57,936 nucleotides of DNA from JBHHYU01 sp046757725 (GTDB lineage Bacteria > Desulfobacterota > Binatia > UBA9968). Below are positions 26,268 through 34,827 of this stretch, one piece after another; the stretch's first letter is position 1, and each line of letters begins with the position of its first letter. Where the stretch lies: positions 1 to 57,936 of the forward strand of contig JBHHYU010000011.1 in NCBI GenBank assembly GCA_046757725.1, in the 5' to 3' direction. The notes under the pieces were generated by a model that saw nothing but the letters and a program-made list of their open reading frames with translations, was not told the origin of the DNA and ran no database searches. The translations under genes were made by a program, and so were the position numbers.

Positions 26268-26735
26268 ATGGCGATGCCTGAGGTAGGGGAGAAGGCTCCG
26301 GATTTTAGCCTTCCCATCACGAAGGAACAGAAGGTAGGACTCAACGAGTTTCTGGGAAAGAAGAACATTGTTCTTGCCTTTTATCCATTGGATTTTACCG
26401 GGGGCTGACAAAGAGAGCTAACAGGCCTCGAAGCCGATCGTAAGGACTTCGAAGCCAAGGACGCTCAGGTCTTGAGCGTGAGTGTCGATTCAGTTGCTTC
26501 CCATAAGGCTTTTGCTGAAAAGATGGGAGGAATTGGTTTTCCAATGCTTTCCGATTTTTATCCCCACGGTGCTGTCTGTTCCGCTTATGATTGTTTGAGA
26601 CCGGAGGGGTATCCACGGCGGGCCGTTTTTATCATTGATAAGCAAGGGGTTATTCGGTTCCGAAAGGTATTAGAAAAGGGGATTCCAGAAAACAAGGAAC
26701 TGCTCGGAGAGCTGGATAAAATCAACCAGGGGTAA
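26268..26735 (+). CDS. Selenocysteine peroxiredoxin (Sec47)
   Basis: 155 residues if TGA at 26406-26408 is read as Sec. The sequence opens MPEVGEKAPDFSLP and reaches YPLDFTGGUQREL, where AhpC/TSA peroxiredoxins have PxxxTxxC with the peroxidatic cysteine, so U47 is that residue. The remainder (VLSVSVDS, PRRAVFIIDKQGVIR) is a complete peroxiredoxin; Cys104 or Cys109 may resolve the selenenic acid. AAGGGGG lies about 7 nt before the ATG. It reduces hydrogen peroxide or organic peroxides. Sec peroxiredoxins are known in anaerobes and deltaproteobacteria. It lies about 1.7 kb from a LysR regulator and a selenate-type transporter. Confidence 0.9.
26424..26456 (+). promoter_or_regulatory. Putative SECIS hairpin of the peroxiredoxin gene
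   Basis: GGCCTCGAAGCC (26424-26435) pairs with the later GG-A-CTTCGAAGCC (26444-26456), allowing one C-A mismatch and one bulged A, and closes the loop GATCGTAA. The loop starts 27 nt after the TGA and begins with G. Confidence 0.55.
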
Positions 26736-26836
26736 TTTTCTTTCAAGGCTGGTGCTGGGATCGAGAAGGTGGGCCAGCCGTTTCTAAAATTTTCGTATAA
26801 AGTAGAGGGCCTCTTCTTGGAAGGGGAACTAGAGGT

Positions 26837-27142
26837 TTAAGCCGCAACTAAAAGATCGTCTCCTTCTAGTTTGATCTCAAATTTTTCCACCGCCAGTGCT
26901 GGGTTCATTTCATTAACCCCGCTGGTGACATCGTACCTCCAAGCATGCCAGGGACAGACAACGAACTTACCGTCGAGTTCGCCCTCTCCGAGGGGACCGC
27001 CGCGATGCAAGCAAGTGTCGCTTATGGCGTAAAACTGGCCGTCCAGATTAAAAACGGCAACGGGCTTCCCGTTGACTTCGAATGTCTTCCCTGACCCGAG
27101 CGGAACATCATCTTTCTTTCCGATTTTTACATAGTTCGCCAT
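26837..27142 (-). CDS. Rieske 2Fe-2S ferredoxin (non-haem type)
   Basis: 101 residues. CLHRGGPLGEGELDGKFVVC, followed by PWHAW, gives the Rieske pattern C-x-H...C-x2-H. It is as short as the ferredoxin components of aromatic dioxygenases and the NirD-like small proteins, with no signal peptide. It could serve an oxygenase or a nitrite reductase encoded elsewhere. It shares its strand with ygfZ, which lies 46 nt upstream of it. Confidence 0.88.
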   Translation of the reverse strand: MANYVKIGKKDDVPLGSGKTFEVNGKPVAVFNLDGQFYAISDTCLHRGGPLGEGELDGKFVVCPWHAWRYDVTSGVNEMNPALAVEKFEIKLEGDDLLVAA

Positions 27143-27188
27143 TTCTAAGATTCCTTTCTTCCGAAGTCAAGTACTTTTATCCTGGCTC

Positions 27189-28295
27189 TCAGGACGATTC
27201 AAGACGACTAGAGGATTTATAAAACGGGAGCGATGCCAGTTCGGCGGTCGTGAGTTTCCCATTGCAGTCGATCATGACCGGGGTCCCTGGCTGGAGGTAA
27301 TCGCGATGGACATAGCCCAACGCCACGGGGCGTTTGAGAGCGGGAGAAAGAATGGAGCTAGTTACGGTGCCGATGCTTTTGTTGCCGGCTCGAATGGGGT
27401 TTGCCGGCCCCGCCGGGCTGTCCCCTTCAAGTACCATGCCGGCAAGCTTTTTGTTAACGTGACCTCGCGATCGTATTCTCTCAACCACTTCCTGGCCCAG
27501 ATAGCAGCCTTTTTCAAAACTCACCGCGCGATCCAGTCCGGTTTCAAGCAGAAGCGTGCTCTCATCCATATCCACTCCGTAGCGGGGAATACCGGTTTCG
27601 ATTCGAAGCAATTCCTGGGCCCTTAAACCAACCCAATGGTTTGAAAATCGTTTTCCGATTGCCTCCACCTGGGTTACCAATTGTGTCAGCTCTGGTAACC
27701 GGATCAGGAGGTCGCAGCCTTGCTCGCCGGTTGTGGAAGATCTAATGCAGCGGACCTTGGCTCCGGCGACGTGATACAGGCGGTGATCAAGCGCTTTAAG
27801 AGGGAGGTCCTCCGTTGACAAAAGAGTTTTTAAAAGAGTTGTCGACCGGGGTCCCTGTATAGAGAGGATTCCGAATTCCCCTGTCAAATCGGAGATCCTG
27901 ACGTCATCGGCAATAAGATAGCGGTTGAGGTGAGTTAAAATCTTTTCTTTGAGAGGTTCCCAAAGATCGACAAGAAAGGAATCAGTCGCACAAAAGATTC
28001 TCGTATCTGCTAGGATCTTCCCCTGGATGTCGAGAAAGGCGGCGTATGTCCCTTCTCCCTCAGCGAGCGTTTTCACGTCGTTGGAGATCATCCCTTGAAG
28101 AAACGAGAGCCGATCGGGTCCCTCCAGGCTTAAAAGACTATGATGGCAGAGGTCGAATAGCCCCACCTCCGATCGGACTAAGTGATACTCGCGGAGAGGG
28201 TCTCCGAAATGGAGTGGAAGAAACCGACCTTCTGCTTCTACGAATTGAGCGCCGTTTGCACGGTGCAGCTCAATGAGCGGAGATTGCTTGATCAT
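27189..28295 (-). CDS. ygfZ: YgfZ/GcvT-like folate-binding protein
   Basis: 368 residues with the GcvT aminomethyltransferase fold. KGCYLGQEVVERIRSRGHV is the YgfZ signature (K-G-C-Y-x-G-Q-E), and the N-terminus contains FDLCHHSLLSLEGPDRLSFL. YgfZ uses tetrahydrofolate and assists assembly or repair of certain Fe-S enzymes, including the MiaB methylthiotransferase. The window is rich in Fe-S proteins. It is divergent from the LysR gene, with 94 nt between the starts. Confidence 0.88.
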   Translation of the reverse strand: MIKQSPLIELHRANGAQFVEAEGRFLPLHFGDPLREYHLVRSEVGLFDLCHHSLLSLEGPDRLSFLQGMISNDVKTLAEGEGTYAAFLDIQGKILADTRIFCATDSFLVDLWEPLKEKILTHLNRYLIADDVRISDLTGEFGILSIQGPRSTTLLKTLLSTEDLPLKALDHRLYHVAGAKVRCIRSSTTGEQGCDLLIRLPELTQLVTQVEAIGKRFSNHWVGLRAQELLRIETGIPRYGVDMDESTLLLETGLDRAVSFEKGCYLGQEVVERIRSRGHVNKKLAGMVLEGDSPAGPANPIRAGNKSIGTVTSSILSPALKRPVALGYVHRDYLQPGTPVMIDCNGKLTTAELASLPFYKSSSRLESS

Positions 28296-28334
28296 CGGTT
28301 TTGAGCCGTGCCCCTTAAAAACACTTTTCAGGTT

Positions 28335-28363
28335 TTAGAAATTATAGTTAATTCTGTTATGAT
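28335..28363 (+). promoter_or_regulatory. Putative LysR gene promoter
   Basis: TTAGAA (28335-28340), a 17-nt AT-rich spacer and TATGAT (28358-28363). The LysR start codon follows 27 nt later, with GAGGAGG between. The short shared region with ygfZ would suit autoregulation by the LysR protein. Confidence 0.5.
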
Positions 28364-28389
28364 ACAAGGCCTCGAGGAGGCAGTGTCTA

Positions 28390-29301
28390 ATGGCTAAAGT
28401 GAAAACGGATTTGGATCTGCCCAAGCTGGAAATCTATTACTGGGTTGCTGAGTTGCGAAGTTTCTCGCTCGCGGCTGCGCGTCTCTCCCTGACGCAACCC
28501 ACGGTGAGTGCTCATATCCGCGATCTGGAAGACAAACTGGGATCGAAACTCCTCAATCGTGTGGGACGCGAGGTGACGCCGACGGCACTGGGACAGGTTC
28601 TCCTGGAGCGTGCTAAGGCACTCCTTTCATTGAAAAGGGAGACACTTGCCGCACTGAATCAATTTCAAGGCAAAGTTCAGGGCGAACTCCTGATCGGTGG
28701 GAGCACTATACCGGGAGAATATGTCCTCCCCGGTAAGCTGGGGGTCTTTGTTCAAAGCTATCCAGAGGTCAAGCCTATCCTTCGCATCGGTGATTCTGCC
28801 GAGATTGTCCAGGCGGTCTTGGATGGCGAAGTGGAATTGGGCTTTATCGGGTTCAAAGGTGGTGACGGAAGACTCTCCTCACACAAGATATGGAGAGATG
28901 AGATGGTGCTGGCAGTTCCTAAAGGTCATTTGTGGAGCCGCCTGAAGAGTGTCAACCTGTATGATCTTAAGCAAGCAAGGTTTATTTCTCGCGAGGGAGG
29001 ATCGGGAACGCTACGCTCTTTCCGTAGCCTGCTTAGCGGAAAAAGGCAAGAGCCGGAAAAACTGCTCAACGTGATCATGGAGCTTGGCAGCACAGAGGCT
29101 GTTAAGCAAGCACTGATCGCCGGCATTGGAATCTCCATCCTCTCCAGGACCGCTATCCAGCGAGAAGTTCAAGACGGCCTTCTTAAAGCGATTCCTATTC
29201 GCGGGCTTAAGTTGGAGCGTGATTTTTACCTGATTTTTCACCGTCATCGAACCCTCTCCCCCGTTTCCCAGGCCTTTATCCAGTTTCTCAAGCATCATTA
29301 A
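28390..29301 (+). CDS. LysR family regulator, resembling the selenium-metabolism-associated subgroup
   Basis: 303 residues. The winged helix-turn-helix covers about residues 10-70 (SFSLAAARLSLTQPTVSAHI), followed by the linker helix and a type 2 periplasmic-binding effector domain starting GELLIGGSTIPGEYVLPGKL. From memory, this STIPGEY(L/V)LP opening and overall pattern match a LysR subgroup that NCBI names selenium metabolism-associated; this needs a profile search. GAGGAGG precedes the ATG. The transporter operon starts 124 nt downstream in the same direction, so it is the likely regulatory target; the effector could be a selenium compound. Confidence 0.82.
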   Translation: MAKVKTDLDLPKLEIYYWVAELRSFSLAAARLSLTQPTVSAHIRDLEDKLGSKLLNRVGREVTPTALGQVLLERAKALLSLKRETLAALNQFQGKVQGELLIGGSTIPGEYVLPGKLGVFVQSYPEVKPILRIGDSAEIVQAVLDGEVELGFIGFKGGDGRLSSHKIWRDEMVLAVPKGHLWSRLKSVNLYDLKQARFISREGGSGTLRSFRSLLSGKRQEPEKLLNVIMELGSTEAVKQALIAGIGISILSRTAIQREVQDGLLKAIPIRGLKLERDFYLIFHRHRTLSPVSQAFIQFLKHH

Positions 29302-29354
29302 AGGACTCTATAGAAAAGACGATTAGGGTTCGGAGCCTCATAGGGATTTTCTAT

Positions 29355-29383
29355 TTGACATATAGGAGCGGATCTTGTTTAAA
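29355..29383 (+). promoter_or_regulatory. Promoter of the selenate-type transporter operon
   Basis: A perfect TTGACA (29355-29360), a 17-nt spacer and TTTAAA (29378-29383) as -10. It lies between the LysR stop and the receptor gene, so the operon can be expressed apart from the regulator. Confidence 0.5.
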
Positions 29384-29424
29384 GGTGGGGTTTTTAATCT
29401 TTTAGCGAGGTGAAGAGATCGGTC

Positions 29425-30294
29425 ATGTTGAAAAGACTTCTTGGGCTTGGCCTGGTTCTACTGTGGTTTGTGGCTGGTGGGACTGTTTCTGCCCAGCCAT
29501 CGCTGAGAGAGTTAAGAGTCTCGGCGATACCCGATGAGAATCCGCAGGAACTACTGAGAATCTATCAGCCCTTTGTAGATTACCTTGAAAGGGAGGTGAG
29601 TGTACCGGTCAAGTTTTTTCCTGTGGTGGACTATGCGGCTACGGTGGAGGGGTTAGCCGCTAATAGGCTCGATTTGGTTTGGTACGGGGGTTTTACTTCC
29701 GTCCAGGCTGCGAAAAGGGCTAGAGGTGCCAAGCGAATCGTTATGCGCAAAGAGGATGCGAAATTCAAAACCAAGTTTATCACTCGGAAGGGCAGCGGTA
29801 TTAGATCTCTGAAAGAACTCAAAGGGAAGACCTTTGCTTTCGGTAGCGTCAGTTCGACGTCGGGTCACTTGATGCCACGCTATTTTTTGCTGCAAGCGGG
29901 GATCAAACCGGAACGAGACTTTTCCAGATTTAGCTTCAGTGGCGCTCATGACGCTACTGCGGCATGGGTAGAGGCGGGAAAGGTGGACGCGGGAGCGCTT
30001 AATTTCCTAGTTTGGAACAAGCTTGTAAAGGCAAAAAAAGTGGATACGAGCAAGGTTGTAGTCTTTTGGACAACCCCAGCGTACGTCGACTATGTCTGGA
30101 TGGTTCGCGGTGGAATGGATGATGGCCTAGTCAAGAAAATCACCAGGGCTTTTCTTAAGCTGGATTACAAAAATCCGCAGGATAGAAAGCTCTTGGATCT
30201 GCAGCAAACCAGGGGATACATCCCAGCCGAGGATTCCGACTGGAAAGGCATCGAAAAAGCCGCCATAGCAGCAGGGCTGTTAAAAACAAACTGA
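29425..30294 (+). CDS. PhnD-type ABC receptor, putative selenate-binding
   Basis: 289 residues from ATG 29425; a GTG at 29410 is in frame but has no ribosome site. A signal peptide (MLKRLLGLGLVLLWFVAGG, ending SAQ) sends it to the periplasm. The fold is that of phosphonate/phosphite receptors: LRVSAIPDENPQELLRIYQP, RLDLVWYGGFTSVQA, TFAFGSVSSTSGHLMPRYFL, DAGALNFLVWNKL, and WTTPAYVDYVWMVRGGMDD. This set of motifs, as I recall it, is that of the TIGRFAM family called putative selenate ABC transporter substrate-binding protein, distinct from true PhnD. Four Sec genes in the window fit a selenium supply role. Phosphonate or another oxyanion is the alternative. Confidence 0.85.
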   Translation: MLKRLLGLGLVLLWFVAGGTVSAQPSLRELRVSAIPDENPQELLRIYQPFVDYLEREVSVPVKFFPVVDYAATVEGLAANRLDLVWYGGFTSVQAAKRARGAKRIVMRKEDAKFKTKFITRKGSGIRSLKELKGKTFAFGSVSSTSGHLMPRYFLLQAGIKPERDFSRFSFSGAHDATAAWVEAGKVDAGALNFLVWNKLVKAKKVDTSKVVVFWTTPAYVDYVWMVRGGMDDGLVKKITRAFLKLDYKNPQDRKLLDLQQTRGYIPAEDSDWKGIEKAAIAAGLLKTN

Positions 30295-30309
30295 GGTCTA
30301 TCTACATCG

Positions 30310-31131
30310 GTGCATCAGTATCGCTTAGAAAGGTTGTCGAAGGTCTTTGGCAACCACCAACTTGCCGTGAATCGGGTCGACCTCGATGTAAAAAAGGGAG
30401 AGTGGGTTGCTCTGATCGGCCCCAGCGGGGCCGGCAAGACGACGTTGTTTCGGTTGCTCAACTGTACCTTAAGGCCGACCTCGGGTAGATTGTGGATTAA
30501 CGGCGATGAGGTAGAGTCCCTGCATGGAAAGAGGCTACGGGAAGCGCGACGAAAGATCGGGACGATCTATCAACAGCATAATCTTGTCCCGCGTCTCAAG
30601 GTGATTCACAATGTCCTCTCGGGTCAACTGGGACGATGGTCTGTCTGGCGATCCATGGCCTCACTGATCAAGCCATCCGAAATTGGATTGGCCCACAGGG
30701 CCTTGAGCCAGGTCGGTATTCCCGAGAAGATCTTCAGCAGGACGGACGAGCTTTCCGGTGGACAGCAGCAGCGAGTCGCCATCGCTCGTGTACTGGTGCA
30801 GAACCCAGAAGTTATCCTTGCCGACGAGCCGGTCTCTTCAGTAGATCCCTCACTTGCCGCTACGATTGTGAGACTGCTTATCGATATCAGTAGAGATACT
30901 CACAAAACCCTTCTCGTAAGCCTCCACAGTGTCGACCTGGCGCTGGCCTATTTTCCGCGGGTTATAGGGATTAAAGGGGGAACGCCTCTTTTTGACATCG
31001 CGTCGGATGACATCTCTGATGGGCTCCTCGATGAATTATATGCCGGACACTTTTCTAATGGGGGAGAGATAGAACCATCCCAAACAGAGAAACTAACTCA
31101 TGGCCGCACCGGAGTCCTTAGCCATCGCTAG
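30310..31131 (+). CDS. PhnC-type ABC transporter ATPase (selenium-type transporter)
   Basis: 273 residues. Walker A GPSGAGKTT near residue 38, the Q-loop, signature ELSGGQQQR, Walker B VILADEPVSSVDP and the switch His in SLHSVD are all present. It starts with GTG, 16 nt after the receptor gene, and its end overlaps the first permease by 32 nt. It drives uptake of the ligand bound by the upstream receptor. Confidence 0.88.
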   Translation: MHQYRLERLSKVFGNHQLAVNRVDLDVKKGEWVALIGPSGAGKTTLFRLLNCTLRPTSGRLWINGDEVESLHGKRLREARRKIGTIYQQHNLVPRLKVIHNVLSGQLGRWSVWRSMASLIKPSEIGLAHRALSQVGIPEKIFSRTDELSGGQQQRVAIARVLVQNPEVILADEPVSSVDPSLAATIVRLLIDISRDTHKTLLVSLHSVDLALAYFPRVIGIKGGTPLFDIASDDISDGLLDELYAGHFSNGGEIEPSQTEKLTHGRTGVLSHR

Positions 31132-31954
31132 AAGTCATCGCTCGGTCTTCCCTTATCTGTTCACCTTGTTTTTCCTTTTAGCCTTCGTGGATAGCTGGCG
31201 GAGAACCGAGGTGGATCCCTGGATCCTCTTCGGGGCTGAAGGCAAGGCGCATCTCTGGAAACTCATCGGTGGCATGTTCCCGCCGGACCTTTCCTGGAGA
31301 TTCCTTTCTTTGATGGTTCAGCCTACGTTGGAGACCATTCAGATCTCCATAATGGGTATCCTCATTGCGGTCATCATTGGTTTTCCGTTTGGGATTTTGG
31401 CGACAAAAACCTTTTATGTAAGGGGAGTGCTCAATGAAGCCGAAATTCAAGGGTCCCTGCGACGTCGGGCATGGCGTTACGCTACATATGGTGTGGCTCG
31501 AGGCCTTCTAAGCTTGTTTCGGTCCATCCCCGAGTTTGTCTGGGCCTTTATGTTCGTTCGGGCGGTCGGGCTCGGTCCATTTCCTGGAGTCCTCGCGATT
31601 GGGGTTGCCTATGGTGGGATGTTGGGAAAGGTCTACTCGGAGATCTTTGAAAGTGTGAATGAGAGGCCTTTGGAAGCGTTGCAGTCTACGGGAGCCAGTA
31701 AGTTGCAAATCTTTTTCTATGGTTGGTTCCCTCAGATCTTGCCCAATTTTGTTTCCTACACTCTCTACCGGTGGGAGTGTGCTATACGTGCCTCTGCAAT
31801 TTTAGGCCTGGTGGGTGCCGGCGGTTTAGGACAGCAGATAGAGATCTCCATGCGCATGTTTAATTTCAACGAGGTCCTGACGCTTTTAGCCATTCTATTT
31901 GTCATGGTGGTAGCGGCGGATTACATCAGCGCCAAAGTCCGAGCCCTGCTATGA
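31100..31954 (+). CDS. PhnE-type ABC permease 1
   Basis: 284 residues with about six membrane segments. The coupling motif is EALQSTGASKLQIFFYGWFP near residue 190, followed by FVSYTLYRWECAIRASAILGL, the PhnE family ending. It overlaps the ATPase gene by 32 nt and the second permease by 4 nt, so translation is probably coupled. It pairs with the second permease as the membrane pore. Confidence 0.86.
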   Translation: MAAPESLAIARSHRSVFPYLFTLFFLLAFVDSWRRTEVDPWILFGAEGKAHLWKLIGGMFPPDLSWRFLSLMVQPTLETIQISIMGILIAVIIGFPFGILATKTFYVRGVLNEAEIQGSLRRRAWRYATYGVARGLLSLFRSIPEFVWAFMFVRAVGLGPFPGVLAIGVAYGGMLGKVYSEIFESVNERPLEALQSTGASKLQIFFYGWFPQILPNFVSYTLYRWECAIRASAILGLVGAGGLGQQIEISMRMFNFNEVLTLLAILFVMVVAADYISAKVRALL

Positions 31955-32835
31955 GCAATGGTGAGATGAAGCAAAGGCCGGCGGATGTTCCATGGTCCCC
32001 TCACGAAACCATGGTCAAGCCGAAGTGGGGAAATTATCTGTTGTTATCCGGCCTCATTGTTTTCTTTGTTTGGAGTTACCAGGGCTCCCAGATTCACCTT
32101 GCCCGACTCCTCAGCCGTGATGGCGGCGGGCAGATCCTCGTCTATATCCGGAGGCTTTTTCCTCCTGATATTTCTTCAACGGTGCTTACAGGGGCTCTTC
32201 AGGGAGTGATAGAGACCTTCGCCATTTCTTTTATGGGGACGCTCATGGCAGTAGTGATCGCCCTTTCCATGGTCTTTTTTGCTTCCCGGAATCTCATTTA
32301 CTCCGGCCTACTCTACGAAATGGAGAACAAAGCCAGATGGACGCGTGGGTTGAGATTGATCCCGTATCTATGCGCTAAGGCCCTACTGAACTTCCTACGG
32401 ACCGTGCCGGAAATGGTTTGGGCGCTGATCTTCGTCTTTCTTGTGGGTCTCGGGCCATTCCCCGGCGTCCTGGCTTTGGGGGTTCACACCGGAGGTGTAC
32501 TCGGAAAACTCTTCGGTGAGGTGTTGGAGGATGTGGATCCGCAACCTTTGGAATCTCTTCAGTCGACCGGCGCCAGTACACTACAGATTCTCCTTTACGG
32601 GATTATGCCCCAGGTCCTTCCTCAATTCCTCTCTTATTCGCTATACCGCTGGGAGGTTAATATCCGCATGGCTGCGGTCCTCGGGTTTGTCGGGGCCGGT
32701 GGGTTGGGGCAGAGGATTTACATTGCCATCAGCCTCTTCCTGGAAAATCAGCTGCTAACTTTGATCATTGCCATCTACATTGTGGTGACGCTGGTGGATT
32801 ACTTAAGCGCCTATCTTAGGCAAAAGGTTAGTTAG
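31951..32835 (+). CDS. PhnE-type ABC permease 2
   Basis: 294 residues, homologous to the first permease throughout, with the coupling motif ESLQSTGASTLQILLYGIMP and the ending SYSLYRWEVNIRMAAVLGF. Heterodimeric PhnE pairs occur in phosphonate, phosphite and selenate-type systems. It starts in the ATGA overlap with permease 1 and is the last gene of the operon. Confidence 0.86.
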   Translation: MSNGEMKQRPADVPWSPHETMVKPKWGNYLLLSGLIVFFVWSYQGSQIHLARLLSRDGGGQILVYIRRLFPPDISSTVLTGALQGVIETFAISFMGTLMAVVIALSMVFFASRNLIYSGLLYEMENKARWTRGLRLIPYLCAKALLNFLRTVPEMVWALIFVFLVGLGPFPGVLALGVHTGGVLGKLFGEVLEDVDPQPLESLQSTGASTLQILLYGIMPQVLPQFLSYSLYRWEVNIRMAAVLGFVGAGGLGQRIYIAISLFLENQLLTLIIAIYIVVTLVDYLSAYLRQKVS

Positions 32836-32859
32836 GCATAAGCCGACGGTTTGTGAACT

Positions 32860-34632
32860 TTATTTTGTTGAGGTTGGTTGCTGGTTGCGATACTTTGTCA
32901 CCAATTCGTACAGGGGTTGCCTGGCAGTTTCTTCTATCAGATTCGGTGACGCGCCGATCTGTTTGGCCACCTCACGTTGTTTAAATACAAATGCCTTCCA
33001 AACCGCCGGGGGATAGCTCTCTAAAGGCAATGCAAAACCACCATGGGCCGCGCCGGTGGATGCCAAGATATGGTAGCTACGTGAGCCGGCATTGCGGAGC
33101 GAGTGACAATAGATGCAACCGTTACGGTAGGTCAGGACCTCACGCAACGATTTTGGTAGTGCACGCAACGGCGCAAGGGGATCTTTTTTCGCCAATTGGA
33201 AGCTTTTGATCGTTAATCCGTAGTGCTGTGGCTGCGGGCGCAATCTGCCGGGAGGCTCTTTTAAAAAGTAGACAAAGGCCCCGAGACGACGTGCCATTAG
33301 AGGTGGCCGTGGCCCGCGTTTCCATGAGTATTCACGTAACCCTTGGTAGAAGACACCTAGTCGAAACAAATTTTTTTCATCGTCTATACCGATGACAATC
33401 ACAGGTTTGTAAGGTTCGATCTCCGCTCGTTTCCAGAATTGCTTTTCTCCGCTAAGGTTGGTCATGATGAGGTATTGGCCTTGTCCTACATCTCGAGAGA
33501 CTGCATCCAAGTAGGAAAAGAGATCCAGGTAATAGAAACGCTCAAGTGGCCACTCGAGTAATTCGTACTTATTGGGACCGTAGATGGGAAGCAGATGTTC
33601 CACAAAACGCCGGTCAATCGGGGCAGAATGAATAAGGTCCTTGTGACGCCAGAAAGGAACTGTCGAAAAGGGAGGATTAACCCAGGCACGTTTGGCATTG
33701 ACCAGTTCAGCGAATTGCTGGGGTAACGGTTGCACCTTGAGGAATGCTAAGAGAAAGATCCGGATCTCGTTAACCTGACCCGTCATTTGTATCATGGAAA
33801 AGTGATCCCGGTCAGGAACGACATACTGCTGGATATTCTTGTGGCCGGCCCGGCGTAAAGCAGTGGCAAATAGTCTCGCGTCCCCTAGAAAACCGGGAAA
33901 GTCACTGGCGCCGGCAAGAATTAAAAAGGGTGGGCCGGCCTGTTTTGCGTGGGTTATAGGGGATGCCGCTCGGAGCGTGGCGGGATTGTGACCGAAAGTC
34001 TGTTCCGTGGCGTTTCGTTGAGTCTGAGAGATGCCCGTTTTGCGATAGAGATTGTATAAGCCGCTGATGGCAATTACCCCTGCCAGAGCTCGTGGGTCGG
34101 CTTTTTGGGCGGTCAGATAGCTCGAATCCAGTGCCACCAGTGCGGCAAGATGGGCTCCTGATGAATGGCCTGACAGAAAGATCCGCTTTTTGTCGTACCC
34201 ATACTTGGCGGCTTCCCGTATGAGATAGGCCACGGCGGCGGCTACATCTTGAGCCTGGGCCGGATGCCGGTTGGCCGGCGCAAGCCGGTAGCGCACAAGA
34301 GCCACCGCTATACCCTTGGTCACCAGCTCATTGGCTAAGGAAGGACCGATGCGATACTCGTCATCAGATAACCTCCAGAAACCGCCGTGCACAAAGATAA
34401 GCAGTGGCGGCTTGGAACTCGTACGAACGGGGAGATACAAGTCAAGGCTCTGGCGGCGACTGCGTTTAGGATCCGCCGGTTTAGTATAGGGGATATCGGT
34501 GATGATGTTTGTTTTCTGTTCCGCCGCCGGCTGGGCCACTGCTTCGCCGGGTGGGATGCTGCCGATAAAGCCGAGTAGCACCCATACGGCCAGCCTACGA
34601 TTTAGAATTATGCGACGAAGGTGGTGTTGCAT
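32860..34632 (-). CDS. Exported alpha/beta-hydrolase (BD-FAE-like) fused to a C-terminal CxxCH haem-motif region
   Basis: 590 residues. Residues 13-35 are a signal peptide or anchor. Residues 45-310 are an esterase of the BD-FAE/carboxylesterase type: oxyanion motif HGGFW, nucleophile in SGHSSGAHLAALVALDSS, acid in GASDFPG and His in PDRDHFSM. The remaining 280 residues have no obvious relative, but they contain one c-type haem motif CIYCH at 506-510, flanked by a segment resembling cytochrome entries in which Tyr and His are frequent. Export through the signal is consistent with haem attachment in the periplasm. It is transcribed alone. The enzyme substrate and the reason for joining an esterase to a possible cytochrome are unknown. 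Confidence 0.8.
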   Translation of the reverse strand: MQHHLRRIILNRRLAVWVLLGFIGSIPPGEAVAQPAAEQKTNIITDIPYTKPADPKRSRRQSLDLYLPVRTSSKPPLLIFVHGGFWRLSDDEYRIGPSLANELVTKGIAVALVRYRLAPANRHPAQAQDVAAAVAYLIREAAKYGYDKKRIFLSGHSSGAHLAALVALDSSYLTAQKADPRALAGVIAISGLYNLYRKTGISQTQRNATEQTFGHNPATLRAASPITHAKQAGPPFLILAGASDFPGFLGDARLFATALRRAGHKNIQQYVVPDRDHFSMIQMTGQVNEIRIFLLAFLKVQPLPQQFAELVNAKRAWVNPPFSTVPFWRHKDLIHSAPIDRRFVEHLLPIYGPNKYELLEWPLERFYYLDLFSYLDAVSRDVGQGQYLIMTNLSGEKQFWKRAEIEPYKPVIVIGIDDEKNLFRLGVFYQGLREYSWKRGPRPPLMARRLGAFVYFLKEPPGRLRPQPQHYGLTIKSFQLAKKDPLAPLRALPKSLREVLTYRNGCIYCHSLRNAGSRSYHILASTGAAHGGFALPLESYPPAVWKAFVFKQREVAKQIGASPNLIEETARQPLYELVTKYRNQQPTSTK

Positions 34633-34827
34633 GGTAACTATCTCGACAAAAAATAGTTAGTGGCGGTCAGTTCTATTTGCTTAATCTTATCTTATAGCCG
34701 CGAGGCGGCACAATTGCCGAAGACGGCTGCAGGTTATGTGTTAGAGATCGCATCGGATGGTTGGGTGGAGTGTTTTTTTGGGGGTCGGAACGAGGCAAGG
34801 TAGATTCCGAGCACTGAGACAGCAGAA

